Positions 1 to 11,258 are shown, numbered from the stretch's first letter. The stretch is 64,000 nucleotides of DNA from Heterohyrax brucei (GCA_028571685.1 CM053140.1:54442201-54506200); one strand, 5' to 3'. The notes: generated from the letters alone by a model not told the origin. Numbers and translations are program-made.

Positions 1-372
1 TTTCTCATTGGGGAGAATTTTCAGACAGGCCAACACTTGTTAGTAAGTGCAAGAATTTGTGGATATTCCATGATGGTTTGTAAAGTTAGTAAGTATGAGG
101 CCCACTAACAGCCGTATAGTCTGAAAATACTTACGAAATCCACAAAGGATTAACAGGCTGCTCTGATGCTTTTCATAGAGGGAGAGAGAAATTGGTAATC
201 TGCTAAAGATTACATTGTGGAAAAGCCAGTTGGGGAAAGTATTTTTAAAATAGTAAGGGATATGTATGTATCTAAGCCCCTATTATAGACTTAAAAATTA
301 CTAATTTAAATGAATTGTAGGTTGGTTTGTTTCAGAGTAACCTGTTTCTCTTCCTGTCATGTCTTTTTGCAG

Positions 373-543
373 AATCCAGATTCCAAAATGATGCAAATCA
401 ACCTGACTGGGTTTTTGAATGGAAAAAATGCTAGAGAATTTATGGGAGAACTGTGGCCCCTGCTGTTAAGTGCACAAGAAAACATCGCTGGAATCCCTTC
501 TGCTTTCTTAGAGCTGAAGAAAGAAGAAATAAAACAGAGACAA
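373..543 (+). CDS. SRRM1: SRRM1 exon w1 (end of PWI domain)
   Basis: 57 codons, phase 0 to 0, beginning NPDSKMMQIN and ending EEIKQRQ. The acceptor is cttttttgcag (AG at 371-372) and the donor is CAA|gtaata. The residues LTGFLNGKNA…FMGELWPLLLSAQ match the C-terminal helices of the SRRM1 PWI fold, and the closing EEIKQRQ starts the charged linker. An open frame begins at 310 and continues to 654, but this is intron read-through; the exon boundaries come from splice signals and SRRM1 homology. Confidence 0.96.
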
Positions 544-931
544 GTAATAACTCTATTAAAATGTTATTTTGAGACAGTGGTGCCTAGACTACTCAGACTC
601 TTTAAATTTTACTTTATCTCTCCAGAATCAGTGTGTTGTTTGACTGTGTTATAATAACTGAACATTTGATTTTGAGTCCAATAGTTGGGTAGTTTTTATT
701 TAAATCATGAATGCATGTAGCCTAAAGGAAATTTGAACTTAAATAGCAGTATAAAAGGTAAGCACATTCTGTAAGCATACTATTGGCTTTCAGTATGGAT
801 AACAGATATTAAGTCACAAAACAGTATGATGAAAGTGAAAATGATTTGTTTATTTTTAAGGTAACTTTGACAACATCTGTTTAGTTCAGCTGTTACAGAC
901 TGATTTTCAGCAAGTATTCATATTCATCATA

Positions 932-1130
932 GGACACTTGGGTGGCAAAGAATATTTCAGAGCTCCGCTACTAACTAGAAGATTGCTAGGTCACTTCCAC
1001 TCTGGTTTCTTGGAAAAAAGATCTGGTTATCTGCTTCCAGAAGACCACGGTCCTGGAAAACTTTATAAATAGAGTACAGTTCTGCTTTCACATGTAGGGT
1101 TGCCTTGAATTGGAATTAACAAGCAGAAGC
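932..1130 (+). repeat. AfroSINE (long variant), diverged
   Basis: Matches the layout gggtggcaaa…gatctgcttccagaa…tggaaaac…cagttctgctttcacatgtagggttgcc…gaattggaatt. Lies in the intron between w1 and w2; 544-931 and 1131-1316 show nothing else. Confidence 0.65.
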
Positions 1131-1316
1131 TGGTTATTTAATTCAGTGTACTACATATGAAGAGACTAATCTCTGTACTTACAGAATGGATGAAGGAAGA
1201 ACAGTCAGGTAGAGGCTGGTGAAGTGACAGTTACAGCACTGTTTATCAAACGTAAGAACTAGTCTTCAGTTGCTTATTCTCAGATACTCAACTCTTTGGA
1301 AACCTGATCTTTGCAG

Positions 1317-1432
1317 ATTGAACAAGAAAAATTGGCATCTATGAAAAAGCAAGATGAAGACAAAGATAAGAGAGATAAGGAGGAAAAAGAAAGCAGCAGA
1401 GAAAAAAGGGAGAGGTCTCGAAGCCCAAGAAG
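1317..1432 (+). CDS. SRRM1: SRRM1 exon w2 (charged coiled linker, start of RS)
   Basis: 116 nt, phase 0 to 2. It encodes IEQEKLASMKKQDEDKDKRD…SREKRERSRSPR and splits an Arg codon at AG|gtacat. The acceptor is tctttgcag. The highly charged K/D/E/R helix follows the PWI domain, and the first RSRSPR motif opens the RS domain. Confidence 0.95.
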
Positions 1433-2671
1433 GTACATCACAGTGGATGCATACCTAACATTTCATGGATACCTCAGGTCTTGGGGAATTCTGTGTCTAG
1501 AAGAAAAGCTTTCACAGTTAGAAAGGAAGCTAGCAACAGTGTTCAGGGACTTTCTACCATCATAAAATTTTTATGATATGGTATAGCTTTCTTTTATTTC
1601 TTTTCTGCTTTTGTTTGACTGTGTTGACTTGTCCAGTTTTTGATTTCTAAAACAAATTTTATACTTGTTGACTTTCGTATTGCATTAGTTTAAATATAGC
1701 ATTTAATTAGTGTAATTTTTGGATGTACTCCAACTTTTTTTTCTTTTTTGTTAGAAATCTTTTACCCATTAGTTGTTCATATTATACCTACCTAATTCCC
1801 TCTTCTGCTTTTCTCAGATGGTTGTACTGAACTCAAACTTCAGATCATTTATTTGTTTTCTTCTTCCAATGAGACTATTGTTAGGTTCACATTTTTAAAT
1901 CCACGACTCAGCTTCTACTTATTTGTGGTAAAAGGTGAGAATTCCCTTAGGCTTTTTATTTTTAGGGTTCTACGTCTTTCATAAATTTCTCCTAAAAATT
2001 AATAAAGATAATTTCTTACTCTCTTTCATTTGTATAGTTGATATTAAAAGCTGCTTAGAAAGGATAGTACTTCTGATGTCATCGTAATAGTAACTGCTTG
2101 ATTATCGATGTTCTACTAACCAGGTCTGCTGTTTTCTTTTACTGTAAATAAAAAGCAGAAAATGCCTTAAGTTGAGCAAACCTGTAGAGGTTTTTCCTTC
2201 TTCCAGAAAAACTGTCCTATGTCTTACTTCTCTTCTAAAGAACATAATGTGTTCGTTGCAGTAGTTTTTTGGCTCTTCTAGGCTCTGCCTGATGAACTCC
2301 TTGGTAGGATCTTATTGCTCGTAATTGCTATGTTTTGTTAGACTACATTTATTGTTAGGGAATATTACTATATACATTTAAGCATCCTTTTTCTCTGAGA
2401 GGTTGGTTTTTGGTCTTTGAGACTGATTAAGAACCTAAATATGATTCCCTTCCCTGTTAACAGTAGTATATTGGAGGAATTCTTCCTTCTTTTACCTTTC
2501 TTACATGTTTTCTTATGGCCCTTTTCCTGTCAAGTAGATAGGATATGCTGTTTCCATAGGGAACTTCTCAGATAAAAACAAAAATGGTGTAAATTAAAAA
2601 CTTTATGCTTTACTACCCTCCCTGCCCCCCCGTGTTATTCGAAAACCTGAAAAAAGTTACTTTCATCCTAG
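1433..2671. other. Intron w2-w3, no recognised element
   Basis: AT-rich intronic sequence. No SINE, LINE or RNA gene was recognised. A pyrimidine-rich stretch (tgctttactaccctccctgcccccc) sits 35-65 nt upstream of the w3 acceptor and probably serves as its distant pyrimidine tract. Confidence 0.6.
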
Positions 2672-2875
2672 ACGCAAATCCAGATCTCCTTCTCCTAGAA
2701 GACGATCTTCTCCTGTCAGGAGAGAGAGAAAGCGCAGTCATTCTCGATCTCCCCGTCACAGAACCAAGAGCCGGAGCCCTTCCCCTGCTCCAGAAAAGAA
2801 AGAGAAAACTCCAGAACTCCCAGAACCTTCAGTGAAAGTAAAAGAACCTTCAGTACAAGAGGCCACTTCTACTAG
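2672..2875 (+). CDS. SRRM1: SRRM1 exon w3 (RS repeats, Pro/Glu segment; GC donor)
   Basis: 204 nt (68 codons), phase 2 to 2. It encodes RKSRSPSPRRRSSPV… followed by an E/K/P-rich part (KEKTPELPEPSVKVKEPS) and ends in ATSTS. The acceptor is ttcatcctag. The exon must end at AG 2875 to join w4 in frame (AG+T = Ser, then DILKVPK), so the intron begins GCAAGT, a GC-AG intron with an otherwise perfect consensus. The nearby GT at 2880 would give a TGA at the junction with w4. Confidence 0.95.
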
Positions 2876-3325
2876 GCAAGTAGACAACAGTTCATACAGT
2901 TTTAAGCTGTTCCACACATACTTTGAAGTTAAAAAGAGAAAATTACTTGGTGGTTTTCTTTCATTAGATTTTTTTGTATTATAAAATTGCTCAAAAGAAA
3001 TACAAATTGAATGTAAGTAAAACACTTCAAAGGTAAACACTGCTATCAGTTGCACTGTTTCACATCATAACAGCATAACTTGCTTTTTTCTTTTTAATAT
3101 ATCGTGGACAACTTGGCACTTTCCCAAAAACATTGTTAGAGTTGTTAGTGCTCATTCATTTTCACTGATATTCATACTCTTTGGGCCTAGGGGAAATTCG
3201 TCATGAATTTTGAAACCTTCAAAAAGAAAAATACTTAATACATCACTGTATTGTAGTTTATGAACCTTAATAGAGATAGGAAAAATGTTTTTTTTTGTTT
3301 TCTTGGTTGTTAAGCCAACCAAAAC

Positions 3326-3395
3326 CATTGCTGTTGGGTCAGTTAGTTGTTAGTTGTGGTCACGTTGATTTTGACTTATGATGACCCCATGTGTT
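3326..3395 (-). repeat. AfroSINE 3' fragment abutting the w4 acceptor
   Basis: Reads gttagttgtggtcacgttga…gacttatgatgaccccatgtg, the antisense form of the AfroSINE end (consensus-like gttagttgccgtcgagtc…gactcatggcgaccccatgtg). It ends about 8 nt before exon w4. Confidence 0.7.
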
Positions 3396-3403
3396 TTCCA
3401 TAG

Positions 3404-3592
3404 TGACATCCTAAAAGTTCCCAAGCCTGAACCTATACCAGAGCCTAAAGAACCCTCTCCAGAAAAAAATTCTAAAAAAGAAAAGGAAAAGACTCGACCA
3501 AGATCTCGGTCTCGGTCCAAATCACGATCCCGGACGCGTTCTCGCTCTCCTTCTCATACTCGACCTAGGCGGCGTCACAGATCCCGATCAAG
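3404..3592 (+). CDS. SRRM1: SRRM1 exon w4 (Pro/Glu/Lys then RS repeats)
   Basis: 189 nt (63 codons), phase 2 to 2. It encodes DILKVPKPEPIPEPKEPSPE, a Lys/Glu block, then RSRSRSKSRSRTRSRSPS and RPRRRHRSRS. The donor is AG|gtgagt (strong). The acceptor is gtgttttccatag, and its upstream 75 bp look like an antisense AfroSINE 3' end (see findings). Confidence 0.96.
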
Positions 3593-3689
3593 GTGAGTTT
3601 TGGCCTTAAGGTCAGCGTAGACCTTAGTTCTCATGTGCTACTCTTTTAGGTAGAATCAGATAAATTCAAAGGAGGAGGAAACTGTTCTT

Positions 3690-3896
3690 GGTAGCCATCA
3701 AATTAACTGATTAATGGTGACCCCAGATATGCAGAGTAGAGCTGCTCCGTAGGGTTTTCAAAGCTGTGGCTTTTCAGAAGTGGATTGTCAGGCTTTACTT
3801 CAGAGGTGTTTCTGAGTGGATTTACACTGCCCACCTTTTGATTCTTAGTCTGGTGCTTAACCACATATTTCCACCACCCAGGGAATCCAGGAAGCA
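3690..3896 (-). repeat. AfroSINE, long variant, antisense
   Basis: Shows gtagccatcaaattaact…gtgaccccagatatgcagag…ctccgtagggttttcaaagc…cttaaccacat…ccacccagggaatcc, an almost full-length antisense copy 200 bp upstream of w5. Confidence 0.8.
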
Positions 3897-4097
3897 TTTA
3901 TCTAGTACAGTAGTTTCTTTGGATTTGAATCTTGACAATTTGAGGACAGTGTTTTCTGTGTGCCATAAAGTCTACATACATAGAAAATTGTATCACTTAA
4001 AGTGCATTTTTAAAGTGTGCCCATTGAGAACACTGTGTTGAGAAATTAATTCCTTGTTCCTGATTTAATTGAAGTTCTCTGCTGTTTGTTATGGCAG

Positions 4098-4217
4098 ATC
4101 GTACTCACCTAGAAGGCGACCCAGCCCCAGAAGGCGACCATCTCCTCGAAGAAGAACCCCACCAAGACGTATGCCTCCTCCACCAAGACATAGAAGGAGT
4201 AGATCTCCAGTGAGACG
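4098..4217 (+). CDS. SRRM1: SRRM1 exon w5 (RRPSPRRR repeats)
   Basis: 120 nt (40 codons), phase 2 to 2. It encodes SYSPRRRPSPRRRPSPRRR, then TPPRRMPPPPRHRRSRSPVR. The acceptor is gttatggcag (weak pyrimidine tract, preceded by ctgctgtttg) and the donor is CG|gtgaga. It is frame-neutral if skipped. Confidence 0.95.
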
Positions 4218-5976
4218 GTGAGATTTTTTTCTTTTTTGTTTTTTTCTTTTTCTTTCTTTTTAATTCAAAGATGTCAAGTGTTGAACAGTTTACCGTGTGT
4301 TTTGTTTTGGGTTAATTTTTGAATTACTATCCCCCAGGAAGCAAAGGAGAATTCGTTAGTGATACTAAAGAGTATCTTCTTAAGAGCCAGCACTTTATAT
4401 TTGGAACGTGATATTGTTACTTGTGCTATAAAAAAATGTCTAGTGTTATAAAACAGAAGATTCAACAGCTTATTGATCCTTGGTATTTATTTTAAATAAA
4501 GAAATCCTACCAACAAGTAAAGGAATTGGCCACCTTGGCTCTTCTTTGGCTTGTACATTGCCATTGGCTTTTGAAAAGTAGCTGGCTGCAGGTCCAGTGA
4601 GCTACTTTTATGCATATTAAAATTATCTGTTTGCATTATATGTTTGTGATTTTTCTCTTCCATCAGTAGCAAGTGTTTATTATAAACAAAACAACAAAGG
4701 AAGGTTCCACATAATGTTATTCTACAGAAATCACCTTTATTAGTACCTTAGTATCTTATGGTTATTTTTGAAGAGATAGGTGTAAGTTTAACCCTGACTT
4801 TACAGATAATTTCTTTTCTCATATTGTCACTTTTAACAAAAAGAGCAATGTCTAAATCTGCTCGAAGTAAAGACCTGGTACACTGGTAGCAACATTTTTG
4901 TGCTTCTTGGCAATACATTATACTTGTTTTTGAAAGAGCTTTGATGATTATGCTTCATGTTACACTTAGGACAATTTTATTTTGCATCAGATTTTTTTCA
5001 GGAGACCAAGTAAACTTGAAAACAAGTTACAGGAAGTATCATATAAACTACATAAAATTTGTTTCTGCAGACAAGGTTTTCTGAGTTCTCATTTTTAAAA
5101 AAAATACTAACATTTTCTTGAGGGGCTTGTCAAGGTATAAGACTTCTGCTGCTATTAAAAATTTTAGAATCAGTGGTTACTACTCATAGACTACTAATGT
5201 AAATGGTCAGTCGATTCAGGCACAACACTTTTCTAAAATTGGTTGTTCCTCAGGAGAAAATGCTGGTGCTTTTAATACAAGTTTAGTGGAAACAACTTTC
5301 TCATACTGGAGTTTTGCAAACAGCATGTTTTAATTTGCTTACTAAGGCATCTAGCAGTCAAAATATTTTGCAGATTGTGTAAGATTCCCTTTCAGCCAGT
5401 TTTTATCTCACACTTAAGGTAGGGTTTCTTTTTTTCAGGTTCTCAGGAATTCTTCTGCCAAAGGTGAATTCTGCAGGTACACATAATTGCAACAGAACTT
5501 ACCACAAATTTTGCCGCAGAATTCGAGAGTCCCCTGCTTCTAAGTTTATGTAGCTAAATTAATTCCTAATCTTGCGCATTTTTTTTAATGCAACATCAAG
5601 GTGGTTTGACGTTATGTATTAGTAAATGAAAGATATTTTGACACCCAAATTTTGTATGCAAACTCCAAAACACTTGATACCTTTCTTAAGGAAGAAAAGA
5701 GACTGATTGGTTGTATAATGACACTCAAGGTGATGTGTTTTATAACTGGGGAGACAGGCGAAACAGGCATTTATCAGAATATTTATATTTAGTGTCACAA
5801 CTAGCTGTTTTTGTTGTAGGTTTTTTTGTTTTTGCCAATTTGGGGGTACTCATATGCTTAGCTACATAAACTCAAAAGTTGGATAAAAATAGCTGTATTT
5901 TTGTGTAAACTATATGTATTGTAAGGCCGTTCTTTATAAGTATGCAGTTAATGAATATGAATACTTCAATTCACAG
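4218..5976. other. Intron w5-w6, repeat-free
   Basis: A 1.76 kb intron without any recognised transposable element in a repeat-dense gene. It contains a cryptic exon candidate at 5439-5476 (acceptor tttctttttttcag, donor CAG|gtacac). See findings. Confidence 0.6.
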
Positions 5977-6251
5977 AAGAAGGCGCTCATCAGCATCCTT
6001 GTCTGGGAGCAGTTCGTCATCCTCTTCATCTCGTTCCCGGTCACCGCCAAAGAAGCCACCTAAGAGGACATCCAGCCCCCCTCGAAAAACTCGTAGGTTA
6101 TCTCCTTCGGCGAGTCCTCCAAGGCGACGGCACCGACCATCACCTCCAGCAACTCCACCACCAAAAACTCGCCATTCCCCAACACCCCAACAGTCAAACC
6201 GTACGAGAAAAAGTCGTGTGTCTGTCTCTCCAGGGAGAACTTCAGGTAAAG
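5977..6251 (+). CDS. SRRM1: SRRM1 exon w6 (Ser tract and SPP/RRR repeats; tandem donor)
   Basis: 275 nt, phase 2 to 1. It encodes RRRRSSASLSGSSSSSSSSR followed by RSPPKKPPKRTSSPPRKTRR, SPPRRRHRPSPPATPPPKTR and SRVSVSPGRTSGK. The acceptor is cttcaattcacag. Two donors lie 6 nt apart, G|GTAAAG (exon end 6245) and G|GTAAAA (exon end 6251). The 6251 end gives …TSGKV-, which agrees with the SRRM1 protein as I know it. The other removes Gly-Lys. Confidence 0.93.
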
Positions 6252-8374
6252 GTAAAAATCAATCACATGAAACCGTGTGCTCTTCATTTGCCTACAAAGT
6301 GGATAGTCAGTTACTGCCTTCCTGCCAACCACAAGATAGGACGTGATTGGGTAGTATTTATGTGTGATGGTTTTTTTTTCAAAGAGGCTCACCTTTCCTG
6401 TCTTAAATTCTTGGAGTTTGTTGAATATTTACATGTAAAAACTTTTAGTTTTAGCCATTAACTCTGGTGTTTAGCCTGGAGAAAAAAACATTACCAACCT
6501 TGAGCTGTCTGAGTTGGAGTAACTCAGAGTTTATGTTGACATAAAGGATCATTTTGTCACTATGGAATCAGTTACCTTTGTGCACCTAAAGATTTTTTGT
6601 TTGGTACCTTAGTTGAGGGCTTCGTGTTCTATTTTATTTCTTGGTCACAGTGTGCTCTGAAGAGAAGTATTGTGTCTTCCTAAAACTGTTTTTTTGTTTT
6701 TTTGTTTTTAATTTTCTCTCTAGGCGGGTTTATGAGTATTGTCCATGCTTTGTTCTGCAGATTGACTTTTTGTGTGTGTGTGTGTAATTTATTATCTGTG
6801 ATCTTGCTGGGCAAGTGGCATGTTCTGTTGGTCTGAGTGAAGGTTGTAATCTAAATAAAGAATCCGTTTGAGCAAGGTCCTTGGTGCTTAGGGCTGGGAT
6901 GATACAGAACCTGAAAGGTGAGTAGTAGAGGAGGGACAGCAATTAGCTTTTAAAGAGCAGTCTATAGATTAACAGATAACAGGGTTATTTGATCAGATTT
7001 AGATGGTTAGAAAGAAAGTGTGGATGGTGAAATTTTCAGCTACACATTTTAATGAGGTTAAATGAGACCACTATTGCTGGTCAGCCAGCTGTTATACTAT
7101 GTCTTCCTCTTAGTTCCCCCAGTACGGTGATGTTTAGAGAGGCAAGTTGAGTTTTGCTGTTTTTGATCTCTCTCTTACTGACGTAGAGACCAACAGTTAC
7201 TGATAGGGAGGTCAGCAGGTAGTCCTAATTTGTGTAGATTATTTTCTGAATGTTGACATTAAGCTGGGGCTAAAAATAATACATGGTTGTTTTTGGTGTA
7301 TTGACTCTTAGAGGCCTATAGAAGAGTTGGAACAAAAGAACAGAAGCCTTCAGCTTTTTAGGTTCAGACTTCATACAAGTTGGCGGGGGTGGGGACCCTC
7401 AGGATCGTGATTTCATAACATCATGTCCGTGTTGTGTTTCGTTTAAAAATAGGAAAATTTCACCTTGTCCATGGTTTCTAGTCCTGTTTCCAAATATGAT
7501 GCCCATTGCCCCGAGTTTCTGTTGATTTTTTTCCCTGTGAAATGTAGACATTTCTGAATGTTTCTTTTTGCTACACAGCTCTCTAGGGAAAAGTTCTGCA
7601 AATACTCCCATGTGTTACCTTGTAAAAAGCAAGTCATGAACAGATGAAATAAGTGGTTGTAGAAGTTAAGGGACTACGTGTATTCCTGAGTCCCGGGGCA
7701 AGACTTCCATCTCCAGACAGCCAAAGATGCACACTGTGGGCTACAGTATACTCAGAGCTTGCTTGCCATGTGTCAGTTGTTTGGGCTACTTGTAAATAGT
7801 GTTTTGTATTTCAGAGCTAGGAAATACTTTAGCTATTTTCCTCCAGGATAAGGTTCTCTGATTAAGCATTGTGTCTGCCAGGACTAGAATTGAAGAGTTC
7901 TCATTCTCAGTTGAGTAAACTCCAAAATACCTCTTTAGCTACTAGAAGAGCAAGACAGAATGAAGGATAAGATTCTGTAGATACTATACCTGGTAGTATG
8001 ATTTCAGAAATGCCTTTTTTTGCAGTCTTTATGTACAAAGAATCAGTGATACCTTTGAAATGTAATACAATTTTATGTTTGTGTTTCACACTGCAGTTAG
8101 TAAATTAGGTCTTTAGGGCTCTACTGTAACTAGTGAGTAACTGCCAAAGAGGGGGGGAAGATCTTGTGTTTGGGGCCTGAGAGAAACTACAGGGAGACGG
8201 AAAACATATGTTTGGAGGAATTTAAGGGTAGATTATTTGGAGTACAGTATATATTCTCATATGAAGGAATCTTCACAGAAGCATCTTGGCATGTCATAGT
8301 TAAATTGACATCTTTTAGTGGTATATGAAGTGGTGCTTGTTTGAAATCAGTGAAGTTTTTTAAAAAAGGATCTG
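6252..8374. other. First part of intron w6-w7, no large repeat recognised
   Basis: Apart from a short (TG)n run (6771-6785) nothing is recognised. Open frames here lack splice signals and RS composition. Confidence 0.5.
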
Positions 8375-8528
8375 TGCTTGTAGTGGTGTAGTAACATGCT
8401 ACGTCTGCTAACCAAAAGGTCAGCAGTTTGAATCTGCCAGGTGCTTCTTAGAAACTTGGAGCAGTTCTGCTCTGTTGTATAGGGCCACCATGAGTTGGAA
8501 TCAACTCAACAGCAGTGGGTCCTTGGTA
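8375..8528 (+). repeat. AfroSINE
   Basis: Sense copy: gtagtggtgtagtaacatgc…ctaaccaaaaggtcagcagt…ggagcagttctgctctgttg…gagttggaatcaactcaaca. The tRNA-related head is slightly degraded. Confidence 0.85.
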
Positions 8529-8894
8529 CAGTGGTAATTTTTAGTTGATCTAGATCAACCTAGGGATAATAAATTGTATTCTGGCAGCACTTCGGAATTT
8601 ATTAATTCTGGTCAGAATGACTTTGTAAGTAATCTTTGGCCAAGTCTGGAAAATTAATAGGACTGTTGTAAATATACAATTCTGATTTTTCAGTTGAATT
8701 CTTGGATTTCTAGCTTGATGCTAGCATGATTTTTTTCCTTTAAATAGTAAAATAAAACCGTTGCACAGTAAACCACAAAATGTTATTTGGGCAGATGGAA
8801 ACCTTTGATATGGAGTGTTAGCATTATTTATGATGTTAATACTGTGAGTCAGGAAATCATACTGAAAAACCAGAATAAGGCATGGATACTTTTT

Positions 8895-10030
8895 TTGGTT
8901 CAAGGTTTTTTTGTTTGCTTTTATTGTGATTAAGTGAAAGCATACAATCCAAATCAATTTTGCATGCCCAGCTATCTGTAGCTTCATCTGCTCTCCTCAC
9001 CCAGTGGCAGTATAATCTTCCTTTTCACTCTATATTTCTAGTATCCTCTTAATGAGCCCTTTTCCCAACTCTTGTCTTCCATCTAGAAAGAAACCAGTAG
9101 GAGAGCCTCCTATAAAGGTGCAGAACCATAAAGTACATACACCATGTGGTCATGCTGTGTGGCCAAGGCCAGTCCATTCTTGTCTGAACAGTTGACTTCA
9201 TTACTGGTTTCTTGTCAAGGCCAGCAGCAAGTATAGGGGCCATGTTCCCAGGGGACCTCCCAGGCTGTCGGACCATCCACTGAAGTCTTTGAGTAGCGTT
9301 CTTTAGTTGCACCCCTCTTTTTCTCATGTTGCCTCAGGGATTCTATGTTGTGTCCCCCATTTCGGCTGCCTTTGGTGGTGGCTGGGCACCGTCTGGTTAT
9401 TCTGATCTCATGTTGATACACTCTTCCATTTGTATGGATCCTTCTGTCTCTTGGCCTCTTTTTTGTATGTGTCTTTGTTCTTGGTCATCATCTGTTCCAA
9501 GTGAGTTGAGAACATTTGGGTGTACTTCAGATGGCAGCTTGCTAGCTTTTAAGATCACCAATATGGGGTGCAGAAGACTCTTAGCAAAAAACTAGTTGTA
9601 CCAATTGGCCTCAATGGCCCTGAAAATATGGCCTACAGTACCCCGTTCCTGCTACTCGGTCCTTTGAAATGCTACATTGAGTTTAGAAAACCTTTCAGTT
9701 CATGATTTACCAGTCCAGTAATGTTGATCCACTCCTTGCTGTCACTGCTTTCACATAACGAAATTCCTGTCTACTATCTAATCTAGGACCAATCCTCTCC
9801 CTCTCTCCCTAAACTTGTAGCCACTAAAGAGTCTTTGCTTCTGTATGTAAGTGTGTGTTTCAGTCCTTAATAGCGGAGGTCTCATACAGTACTTGTCCTT
9901 ATGCCACTGACTGCTTTAACTCAGCATGTCTTCTAGTTGAAGCCAGGTTATGAGATGGTTCCTAAAATCACCATTGTTCTTTATCATAGCATAGCGTTCC
10001 GTTGGAAAAGTATAAATGTTAGAGTTCAGT
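8895..10030 (-). mobile_element. L1 3' end (3' UTR and beyond), antisense
   Basis: Starts gcttttattgtgattaagtg…catacaatcc, the inverted L1 tail seen again at 25815 and 26400 and in sense at 15688 and 45594. It continues through ccgtctggttattctgatct…and cttatgccactgactgcttt…ctcagcatg…ttctttatcatagc, which follow elephant L1 3' regions as I know them. No intact ORF2 was found. Confidence 0.75.
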
Positions 10031-10062
10031 TGTGTTATTTAGTGAGTAGGCCTTTGCCAACT

Positions 10063-10408
10063 CTCTTAGTTTCATAGAACAGCATTAAAGTATACCACAA
10101 GATAGGTGGCTTTAAAAAACGGGAGTTTGTTGTCTCAGTTTTGGAAGCTAGAAGTACAGATACACGTATCATGCCTAGACCAGTCTCCCTTCATGGCCTC
10201 TAGAGGAAGATCCTTTCATGTCTTGATGCATCTTCATTGGCCATCTTTCTTCTTCTCTGTCTCTCCTTTTCTATAAGGGACAGCACTTGAATTAGAACCT
10301 ACTCAATTTCAATATGATTTTTTGTTAACCTGAAAGACCTTATTTCCAAACGAGGGTCAGTACATTAACACATATCTTTTGGGTGGGAACACAGTTCAAT
10401 ACATAACA
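10063..10408 (-). mobile_element. MaLR-like solo LTR with 5-bp target duplication
   Basis: Same family as 42637, 47372 and 61257. It begins cttagtttcatagaacagca and ends cagttcaatacataaca. The flanks CAACT (10058-10062) and CAACT (10409-10413) are identical, as expected for LTR integration. Truncated inside relative to the 486-bp copy. Non-coding relic. Confidence 0.75.
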
Positions 10409-11065
10409 CAACTGTCTTAAAAATGCCTTTTTTTTTTTTTTTAATTAGTAGGGAAGAACAAAGTACAATATACAGACACCCAACTTCCAAAAACATTGTG
10501 AGGTGGTTTTATAGATGAGTGCCTATGATATCTTTTTAGGGATTGGGAATTAACTGACACTAAGTGAAGAGTAATGACCTCAAAAATAGATTCTTGTACT
10601 TTAAAAAACATTTGTATTCATTTTTTTGAATTTGTTAAGAGTACAAGCTTTAAATTCACTTTGGCTGTCCCCACCTTGTATCATTCATGATGACTAATTT
10701 AGAGGCTTGCCCATTCTTTATCTAAGGCGATAGTTTGTCTAAATGCTTACTTGGTAGAATCATTAATAAAATGGTTTCATTGAAATATCGTAGTGGAAAT
10801 TCACCAGTTTGACCCTTTAGGCAGAATGAGATACTGTGTTAGACTCCCCTAGATCTGAGCAAGCTCTGTAGAATAAGACTATAGCATTCTGAATCTGAGT
10901 ATCTGTTAAATGAGGTGTATTGGCATTCGTCTGATTCTGTAGTAATTGCTCTAATCAAATGGCTGGTAAGGATCCTGAGGGATCATACCATTTTCAAATT
11001 CTGGTTCTCTTGAGAGGTGTTTCCCAAGTGATATGATGAAGTAACATGTCTGCATGTACTTTGGA
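10409..11065. other. Intronic sequence, poly-T run only
   Basis: Contains a T12-15 run at 10428-10443; nothing else recognised. Confidence 0.5.
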
Positions 11066-11258
11066 GTCCCTGGGTAGTGCTAGCTAAAAGGTTGGAGGCT
11101 TGAGTCTCCCCGGAGATACCTTGGGAAAAGGCCTGGCGATCTACTTCCTAAATAATAAGCCATTGAAAACCCTGTGGAACACGGTTCTACTCTGACACAG
11201 GTGGGATATCCATGAGTTTGAACCAGTTTGGTGGCAGCTGGTACTGATACATACTTTT
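11066..11258 (+). repeat. AfroSINE, long variant
   Basis: Sense: gagtccctgggtagtgctag…aaaaggttggaggcttgagt…ggcctggcgatctacttcc…cattgaaaaccctgtgga. Confidence 0.8.

Noticed and set aside
310-654. Open frame 310-654 as a stand-alone gene
   Set aside because: Only 373-543 is SRRM1 coding; the ends are intron read-through past the AG and GT splice sites.
2876-2884. GT at 2880 as the w3 donor
   Set aside because: Joining …AGG CAA to w4 (TGACATC…) gives an immediate stop; the GC donor keeps the protein.
6771-6785. (TG)n run as a regulatory element
   Set aside because: Too short and far from any exon boundary to support a role.
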